Shown one piece after another: positions 9,673-17,900 of a DNA stretch of 20,114 nt (positions are counted from its first letter, which is position 1; every line of letters begins with the position of its first letter). The notes under the pieces are model-generated. The model was not told the DNA's origin, did no database searches, and saw only the letters and a program-made list of their open reading frames with translations. This DNA is from Pigoraptor chileana. Its lineage: Eukaryota > Opisthokonta > Filasterea. The stretch lies in the NCBI GenBank assembly GCA_943704495.1, contig CALSCR010001754.1, forward strand, positions 1 through 20,114, read 5' to 3'. The position numbers and the translations under genes were made by a program.

Positions 9673-11058
9673 ATGGAGTGTCGTGCGCCGACGCCGACGC
9701 CAAAGCGTCTGTCCATCACAAAGCCCTCCACAGGAGGCACAGTACTGCCGCCAGACTACGAGGTTGGGCTGATTGGCATGGGAGATATGGGTCAACTATA
9801 CGCAACTGTGTTTGCAGAGGCAGGACTCACCGTCAACGCCTGCGATCTCCCCGAGAAAGCGGCGGAACTTACAATGAAGTATGCGCATCTGCCGCGGGTG
9901 AGGATACTCCAGGATGGCTTTGCCGTCTCGAGAAGGAGCGACTTTGTGATTTACTCTGTGGAGGCGGTGAACGTGGAAAGGGTTGTCCGACTGTACGCCC
10001 CTGCGACCAAAGTTGGCGCGATTGTGTCGGGACAGACGTCCGTGAAAGCACCCGAGATTGCGGCGTTTGAAAAGTATCTCCCGCCTGACGCTCACGTGGT
10101 CACATGCCACTCGCTGCACAGCGCCGGAGTGAGTCCCAAGGGGCAGATTCTCGTTGTTATTCCCCACAAATGCACCGACGAGGCATACCGAAGGGCAATG
10201 GCCGTGTACTCTCTGTTCGGTTCGCATCTCGTTGAGATGAGTGCGGAAGATCATGATCGAATCACGGCAAACACACAGAGCCTGACGCATGTCGGCTTTC
10301 AGGCAATGGGCACGGCGTGGAAGAACGCCGGATTCTACCCGTGGGAGCACGCTTCGTATGTCGGCGGCATCGACAACATCAAGATTCTGTGTTGCCTTCG
10401 CATCTACGGCGCAAAGTGGCATGTGTACGCGGGTCTGTCCATCATGAATCCTCTCGCCAAAGCCCACGTGCGACAGTATGCGCGATCCGTATCGGCCCTC
10501 TTCAAGATGATGATCCAGGAAGACCGCGATGCCTTCTTTGAGCGCGTGCAGACGGCGGGCCGCGCTGTGTTTGGCGACGAGCGGACGGGTGCGGGCGTGC
10601 CGTGCAAACCGGAGGGACTCCTGCTGCCGGACGACGTGTTGGAGGAGTATGGACTCGGCTCACTCCCAGTGCGGGATCGCAAGCCAAATTCGCATCTTTC
10701 CCTTCTTGCGATGGTGGACTGTTGGCATCAACTACAGATCCGTCCCTACGAGCACCTCATCTGCCAGACGCCCATCTTTCGACTTCGACTCGGGATCGCA
10801 GAGTACTTGTTTAATGATCGTGTTCTGCTTGAGGAGACGCTCAATGCCGCCCTATACAACAAGAAGATACGCGCGGATGACATGGAATTCTACGCGAGTG
10901 TGCGGGAATGGGCGACCATTATTGTCCACGGCGATCTCGATGGATACCGGGCGCAGTTTGAAGAGGCAGCCGCTTTCTTTGAAAGCAGATTGGAAGACGC
11001 GCGAAAAGCGAGTGCAACCCTGATCTCGCGACTCAGCGCACTGCAGCCGTCGTCTTGA
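9673..11058 (+). CDS. TYR1: Prephenate dehydrogenase, fungal TYR1 type
   Basis: Converts prephenate to 4-hydroxyphenylpyruvate with NADP+, the tyrosine branch of the shikimate pathway, in the cytosol. The 461-residue frame is intronless and close in length to yeast Tyr1 (about 450). From memory of the yeast protein, it aligns over nearly all its length: EVGLIGMGDMGQLYA (GxGxxG Rossmann loop, residues 29-43), RRSDFVIYSVEAVNVERVV, VGAIVSGQTSVKAPEIAAFE, HSLHSAGVSPKGQ (catalytic His region), WHVYAGLSIMNP, NSHLSLLAMVDCWHQL and LFNDRVLLEETLNAA. The first 26 residues are an extension without clear features. The start has an A-rich context (AAAAAATGG) and there is no ATG closer to the domain that would suit better. 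No break or missing motif is seen. It follows the reductase on the same strand but they need not be co-expressed. Confidence 0.96.
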   Translation: MECRAPTPTPKRLSITKPSTGGTVLPPDYEVGLIGMGDMGQLYATVFAEAGLTVNACDLPEKAAELTMKYAHLPRVRILQDGFAVSRRSDFVIYSVEAVNVERVVRLYAPATKVGAIVSGQTSVKAPEIAAFEKYLPPDAHVVTCHSLHSAGVSPKGQILVVIPHKCTDEAYRRAMAVYSLFGSHLVEMSAEDHDRITANTQSLTHVGFQAMGTAWKNAGFYPWEHASYVGGIDNIKILCCLRIYGAKWHVYAGLSIMNPLAKAHVRQYARSVSALFKMMIQEDRDAFFERVQTAGRAVFGDERTGAGVPCKPEGLLLPDDVLEEYGLGSLPVRDRKPNSHLSLLAMVDCWHQLQIRPYEHLICQTPIFRLRLGIAEYLFNDRVLLEETLNAALYNKKIRADDMEFYASVREWATIIVHGDLDGYRAQFEEAAAFFESRLEDARKASATLISRLSALQPSS

Positions 11059-11624
11059 GGCAGAGGCACTATCGTGTGTGTCTGTATCTGTGTTTGTCTG
11101 CATTCATCAGACGTGTGTTATTGTCTCTGCCTGCTTTGAATGGCTTGTGTGGTTTAACCATTGTGAATGGATCCATGGCACTCTTCCAGATGTTGTCGCA
11201 CCTGCTGTCTATCCTTCCATCGATATGTGATGTTGTTCTTTGTTACTTCAAATGACATGTTTGTTTCTTACATTAAATGCTTTGTTGTGTGTGCTCCAAC
11301 ATCGTGCACGCACTGTGAGAAACGTCGTTTGTTTATATGTCACGCACGACTCACAACAACTTAACAGAAAAAAATTGCAAAGAAGGAAAGAAAAAAAACG
11401 CAAAGAAAACGCAAACCGACACACTGACAGCGGTTGAGTGGCTAAAAAATTATCGCAAATACAAAACACAACAACACCCGATACATATACCACCCGATAG
11501 GCATGTGGGATTCAAGTCAGTGTCATTAGGCGGTTATGCCACACAGACTCCACAAAAACACAGAGAGATGAAGATTCACGTGAGTGTCCTGTGGCCAGTG
11601 GAATTTAACAGAGAGAGAGCGCAC
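11059..11624. other. Convergent 3' region between TYR1 and the villin-like gene
   Basis: The two genes point at each other across 566 bp. The TYR1 side holds the ATTAAA candidate. For the minus-strand gene I found no AATAAA (TTTATT on this strand) in the expected place. The stretch at 11365-11415 is purine- and A-rich (AAAGAAGGAAAGAAAAAAAA). The short open frames here have no domain signature. Confidence 0.5.
11272..11277 (+). terminator. Probable poly(A) signal of TYR1 (ATTAAA)
   Basis: ATTAAA lies 214 bp after the TYR1 stop and is followed within 10 bp by a GT-rich stretch (TTTGTTGTGTGTG). This is the usual order of hexamer and downstream element in eukaryotic 3' ends. It is a pattern match only. 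Confidence 0.45.
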
Positions 11625-11997
11625 TCAAAAGAGTCCGACTTTCTTGCGGAATTCAATTTGACGCCACGGAGGGAACTTGTTGAACTCTTCGCGTGACATT
11701 TGAAACAGGGGAACAAAGTCTTCGTCCGATATGTGCTCCTGGAGAAAAGTAAGGAGAAAACCGAGAAAAAGGGATATTGATTAGAACGGCGGAAATGAAA
11801 CAAAAGAACGCACATCCTCTACATGGCACACACACACACACACGCGCGCGCGCGCACAAGAGGCAAAGAAAGGAAATGACAGGTAGGATTCAACTTCCAC
11901 TGAGATCAGACAAGAAAAAGAAGAAAGCACACCAACACACCTCAAGCTTCTTCGGATCCACGCCGGGCGGGAGGTCAGCAAGTGCGACACCCTTAAG
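11625..11997 (-). other. Villin headpiece, split by a phase-0 intron
   Basis: The penultimate exon ends IFPLSELKG, then LPPGVDPKKLE. After intron 11739-11940 the last exon gives EHISDEDFVPLFQMSREEF, then NKFPPWRQIEFRKKVGLF and the stop. The match to the family includes FPLxxL, LPxGVDPxxLE, LSDEDF (here ISDEDF), the PPW tryptophan, the basic RKK patch and the C-terminal GLF. The tryptophan cap and the basic patch used for F-actin contact are present, so binding is plausible. Confidence 0.93.
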
Positions 11998-14900
11998 TTC
12001 GCTCAGCGGGAAGATCTTTCGGCTGTACTGCTTCATCGCATCCTCGAGCGCGGTGGGTGCCATAAGCGCGCTCTTTCGGACGGGCTTCCCTGTGACCTCC
12101 GCCGCCAATTTCTTGCCAATCGACTCGTCCCATGCAGTGAAATGGCTGCGAAACGCAGGCGTCTCCTGTCCACTCTGCACGACGAGCGTCTCTGCAATCT
12201 TACGCCCTCCCTTCTCCAGCTGCTGAGAGTAATCACTCAGCGTAAGCATACCCAAGCGCACGTCATCCTGGTCGCATGCAGATCCCACCCACAGGTACAG
12301 CTCGTTGCCTGCATCAACAACATACGCCGCCTCGGGCTTGAGATCCGACTGCAACGCACACGGCGCCACTTCATCGAACTGAGGACCCGCCGTGTGGCTT
12401 CGGTAGAGATGAAACACCCGCATGTGATGTCCCTTGGCACTGGTGGTCTCGCGAAGACTGTCCCCATTCGCATACGGTTTGCGACCGCCAACGGCACGGA
12501 AAAATTGGGGAGACTCCTCTCCTTCCTTAACAGTCACGTGCGTCTTTCCAGGCGCAATGACGCCGAGAATGTCCTTTGCGGCGGTTGCCTCGAACGGAGC
12601 GCTACCCATTCCAATCCACGCATACGCAGTGTCGGATGTGGCGACAACAAAACAGCCGTTGGATGCGAGTGCCCGCATCGTTGTGTCTGAGCACTGAATC
12701 GTGCGCGTCGACGCCTGTGTCAGCCCACGCACGTGATAGAGGGCATCGGCGGGACGGGGAGAGTCTGGGGTGCCGAGATGGACGACAAAGCGCCGCTTGA
12801 ACACCGACAAAAAGTGGTCGGGTTCCTTGCCTTGCACAACACGGACCTGCGGTGCGCCATACTGTTTGTCAAGCTCAATGGCAAGCATTGCCGCCGCTCC
12901 TTGTTCGTTCAGTCGGCTGTCGCGACCCTGCCAAAAGTACAGAATGTATTGGTCGCGCTTCTCGGCAATCTTGTAGAGGACAACATAGCTTTCCCCAGAG
13001 TAGAATTGGCCGTGCCGTGTCTCGGGAATCTCCGTCTTGTCCTTGTCCGCACACTGCCAGATGCGCACGGCACCCGAGCCGTCGTCCTTGACAATCTGCA
13101 AAAGAGACAGAGGAAAAGAAGCAATCAAACCAAAAAACAAAATAAATAAATAAAAGAAGTGAGTGTGCAAAGCAACAGTTAAGAAGAAAAAAAAGGACGA
13201 ATAAAAGAGAAGTGTGCGTAGCAACAGTTAGGGTCAGTTACGCCCACATGTTCAGCAAAAGTGATAGCATTTCCAAATTGACCAACAATTCATCTCAGAA
13301 AACACACACGCAGTCACAGACACACACAGACACAGATACAAGAAGCCCAATAATACGCACATTCTCGTGCCACTTGGGCCTGGGCAGTTCGTATGAAACC
13401 ATCGCCGCAACGTCGATGTTTTCCCTCTTTGCGAGGTCGGCGCCCGTTTGGTACGGCGTCTGCTCCTTCCGCTGCACATTGCCAACCTGCCGCACCTCAA
13501 TCGACATGCCATCCGTCCAGTCCGTAAACTTCTCCTTTAGTGCAATCCGCTCCTGGTTCTCACCCGTGCGAATAGCCTTTGTAAACGACGGACGCGTGAA
13601 TCCGGCCGGTGGTGTCGCAATGATGCCCTCAGCATATGCAATCGCCGCGTTGCGTGCGGCATCAGACGACTTCCGACCCGCCCACGAGTAAACCTCCGAG
13701 AGTGTATCAATCACAAACGCAGAGTCCGTCGACAAAAGTGACGACTGCATGTCCCTGCCAGACGACGCAACTTCCCCAACCGTACCATCATCGAGAATGC
13801 GATACACACGCGACGCATCGTCGCACGTCTTTTCAAAGTCGGCGTCATCGCCACCCGCCGCAGTGTCCACAACGCCCTTGGAAGTGCCTCCAAGTGTCTC
13901 CCAGAAGCGGGAGGCAGGCCCCTTGCCAGCGTCGTCGTCCTTGCCGTCCTCCAGTGTCGTTACCTGGATACGCCCCGAATACTGCTTATCCCGCATTCGA
14001 ATCGCAACATCAAATCCCTTTGCGCGCTTGATGCGCGTCGAGTCTGCACCGTTCCAGACAATGATCGCATCCGAGAGATCGAGCACAAAAACGTCTCCGT
14101 GGTTCAGAGAGCCGACAGCGAGCTCAACTTCAACCACGCGAACCTTCTTCTTCCCCTTGATCTTAAAGAGCGAGATGTCCTTTGCTCCTCCGGCATTGCG
14201 CTTGAGAGCACCTGGGCTTGTTGGACGCAGCTGTGCGGCACCGTCCTTGGCAGCAAGCGTTCCTATCTGCGCGAGGAGCCCCGCTGCGCCACCCGCGCCC
14301 GCCGGTGGCTTGAACGTCTTTTTCGGTTCAATGATTGTTGGAGTGTCCACGGCAATACTGTGGGGTCGCGATTTGAGTGTTGATGGGCTCAATGCACCTC
14401 CCGCCATTCCGGGCATAGGCAATCGAAGTCCCATGCGTGGCGACGCAGTGGCGGGAAGCGCAGAAGGGCTATCGGCGGCTTCTGCCTCCTGTGCAGCTGC
14501 AGAGGGCGATGCCGGTGCCTTGTCTGACGTCGTGTCGTACTGGTCGCTCACGCCTTGCATCGCCTGCAGCGCGCGCACGGGGTTCATTGTGGCCCGCTTG
14601 TTGCGCTGCGGCTTCAGTGCGGCGCGCGAAAGAGTGAGATGCGTCAGTTTCTTCCCGTCAGTATCAAGCACCATGTCGGAGATCGACGATGCGCTGTCGT
14701 TTGCAGTCGAAGACGAAACAAACATGCTCTTGGGGCGCTCCTTCGGCGATGATGCAACGACGGCAGCGGGCTTCGACGGCGGCGATGCAACTGTAAGCTT
14801 CACAGCCGGTTCCACTGCAGCCTTCGCAGGGGATGGCGATGATGCCTTTGCCTTGGGCCCTTCGTCGTCGCCGAGAAGAGCAAGCACATCCGCACCACCG

Positions 14901-17900
14901 TTCGCTTTCATCTCCTCTTCGGCACGTTTCCACATCTCCTCGTCGTCCTCGTCCCCCTCTCCCTCAACATCAGAGACACCACCCGCTCCGTCCAACAGCT
15001 CCAGCAGGTCTTCGTCGCCCCCCTTGGCCTTGAGCTCCTCCTCCGCCTTCCGCCACATTTCCTCGTCATCATCGGCAACGACAACAACAGGGGTTGATGG
15101 GGCCTTTGTTTCCTGCTCCTTCTTGGACGCTGCGGCACGTCGCTCCTCCTCACGGTGCGCCTCTGCCTCCTTCTCCCTCTTCTCGGCGGCCTCCTGTTCC
15201 TCCTTTTTCTTGCGCCTGTCCTCCTCGCGCTTCTCCTTCTCCTTGCGCTCGGACTCCTCCTGCTCCTCCTTCTTCCTCCGCTGCTCCTCCTCGCGGTTGC
15301 GACGACGCTCTTCCGCAGCCTCCTTCTCCTTTACCTCCTCCTCCTCCAGCTCACGCTTACGACGCTCCGCATCCTCACGCCGCTTCTTCTTCTCCTCTTC
15401 ACGCTTACGATCCTCCTCGGCCTCTTGTTCTTCTCGCCGCTTGCGCTCTTCTTCACGGATCTTGCGGCGTGCCTCGCGTGCCTCCTCTTCCTTCTTTGCC
15501 TCCTCCTCGGCCTCCCGGCGGCGACGTTCGACGGCAGTCTCGTTCTTTTGGCTCTGTGCTGCGCGCACTTCCTCCTCTTTAGCCCTCGCGAGCGCAGCCT
15601 CCTCTTCCTCCTTAGCCTTCGCGAGTGAAGCCTTCTGCTCCTCCTCCTTGGCTTTCGCGAGTGCAGCCTTCTCCTCCTCCTCCTTGGCTTTCGCGAGTGC
15701 AGCCTTCTCCTCCTCCTCCTTGGCCTTCGCGAGTGCAGCCTTCTCCTCCTCCTCCTTGGCCTTCTCGAGTGCAGCCTTCTCCTCCACCTCGCGCTGCGCC
15801 TTTGCTGGAGCAGCTGCATCCGTCTCCTTCGGTGCGGGAGCATGCGCCCATTTGGCCTGGTGCGGTGGCAGGGCAGCTTCCTCAGCCATAGCGGCCTCAA
15901 CAAACACCCACCGCTCGCGGTCAGAGTCCGACAGAGTCACATCAGCATCCACAACTTCCCGCATCTGCGCCTCCACATCCCGCCACGACACAACAGCGGG
16001 CACCGACTTGGCAACCTCGTCATTAGTCAGAGCAGCCTCAACAGGCTTCTGCGTCGTTGCATCCCACGCGTTCGCAGCGGCGGATCCACTTGCGCCAGCG
16101 ACGACAGCGGCTTCAAGGCCTTCCTCCGCAACGCCATCGTCGTCGTCCTCCTTCTTTTTCTCCTCCTCCTCCTTCTTAGTGCGCTCTTCCTCTGCAACGC
16201 GTGCACGCTCCTTCTCCTTCTCCTCCTCCTCCTTGCGCTTGAGCTCAGCTTCGGCCTCCACACGAAGACGCTCTTCCTCGTCCTTCTTTTTCTGCTCCTC
16301 GGCAGCGGCGAGGCGTGCGCGTTCTTCCTCGGCCTTTTTCTCCTCCGCGGCAACACGCTCACGCTCCTCCTCCTCCTTTTTCTTCTTTTCGGCCGCTGCT
16401 TCAGCCTCCAAGCGGGTGCGCTCCTCTTCCTCTTCTTTCTTCTTTCGCTCCTCCTCAGCCGCCAGGCGCATACGCTCTGCCTCTTCTGCCCTCGCCTTCT
16501 CCGCAGCTTCCTCAGCCTCCAGACGAAGGCGCTCTTTCTCCGCCTTCTTCTTATTCTCCTCCTCGGCCGCCACACGAGCATGCTCCTCCTCCTCCTTCTT
16601 CTTTTTCTCCACCTCTTCCTTCTTGATGCGCTCTTCCTCTGCAATGCGTGCACGCTCCTTCTCCTTCTCCTCCTCCTCCTTGCGCTTCAGCTCAGCTTCA
16701 GCCTCCAGCCTGGCCCGCTCCTCCTCCTCCTCCTGCTTCCTCAGCTCCTCTGCAGCGCGTGCCAGCTCTTCTTCTTTCCGCTTAAGCTCAGCCTCAGCCT
16801 CAAGACGGACACGTTCCTCCTCGTCCCTCTTTTTTTTCTCTTCCTCTGCGATGCGCGCACGCTCCTCCTCCTCCTTACGCTTCTGCTCTGCCTCCACTTC
16901 ACGGATCTTCCTCTCCTCCTCCTCAACGCGGGCACGTTCCTCGTCCTCCTTACGCTTCAACTCGGCTTCGGCTTCAAGTCGAATCCGCTCTTCTTCCTCA
17001 CGACGAGCACGCTCCTCCTCCTCCTTGACCCTTCTCTCCTCCTCCTCCACGCGGGCACGTTCCTCGTCCTCCTTGCGTTTCCGCTCCTCTTCCTCGCGAC
17101 GCACACGCTCCTCCTCCTCCTCAATCTTGCGACGCTCGGCCTCTTCAGCCTCATATGCAGCCAATTCAGCGGCGGCGGCGGCGGCAGCAGCCTCTTGCAC
17201 AGCCTTGCGTCGCTGCTTCTCCTTCTCGGCGTCCTCCATCGCCCTCATCGCAATGGACTCCTCGCTCTCCTCGGCCTTATCAGTCACAGTTGCCGATTTC
17301 GCGATGGACAGACGCGATGTAAGCGTCGATTTATTGTCCGACTGCGACGGCCGCCGGACGCCCACAATAGATTTCTGTGGCATGCCATCCGAAACCGACG
17401 GCTTTCGTTGCATTGGAATGCCAGTGCTTCCCGCAGACGATTCGCGGCGTGTGGTTGTTGTCGTCTTGGCGGCGGTGCTTGACACAGGCTCTTTGTTCAG
17501 CGAGGTCGTCGAACCAGACGCCGAGGAAGTGCGCCGACCAAGTGGCGGCTTACTAGCACTACCCGGCGTCGATGCGGAGTCACGTCGACCAGCGGCCGGA
17601 GATTCCGACACTCTAGGGGGCTTCCCTTCCGACACTGTCGACGATTTGCCTACCCGGGACACATCGGAGGATGTGGATGAAGTGCGGCTGCGCGCAGTCA
17701 CATCGACTGCTGAAGGCCTCCTCGTAGCGGGGATTTTGCTCTCGCCCGCAGTCGAGTCACGCCGGGAGAGTGACGACTTTGCATCTGTCGACGATGTGAC
17801 AGACTCGCGTCGAGCAAGTCCAGTTGCGCGTGCAGTCGTCGTCGTTGGCGTCGACTTTTCAGACGACACGGAATCGCGACGGGTGAGTGTTGTGGACCGC

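Noticed and set aside
15614-15785. Regular repeats that might suggest a CRISPR array
   Set aside because: There are no unique spacers. The units are contiguous 36-bp coding repeats in a eukaryotic exon.
15842-17482. 546-codon leucine-rich open frame on the plus strand, resembling a membrane protein
   Set aside because: It is also antisense to the E/K/R rod: CTC/CTT runs read as leucine simply because GAG/AAG codons are on the other strand.
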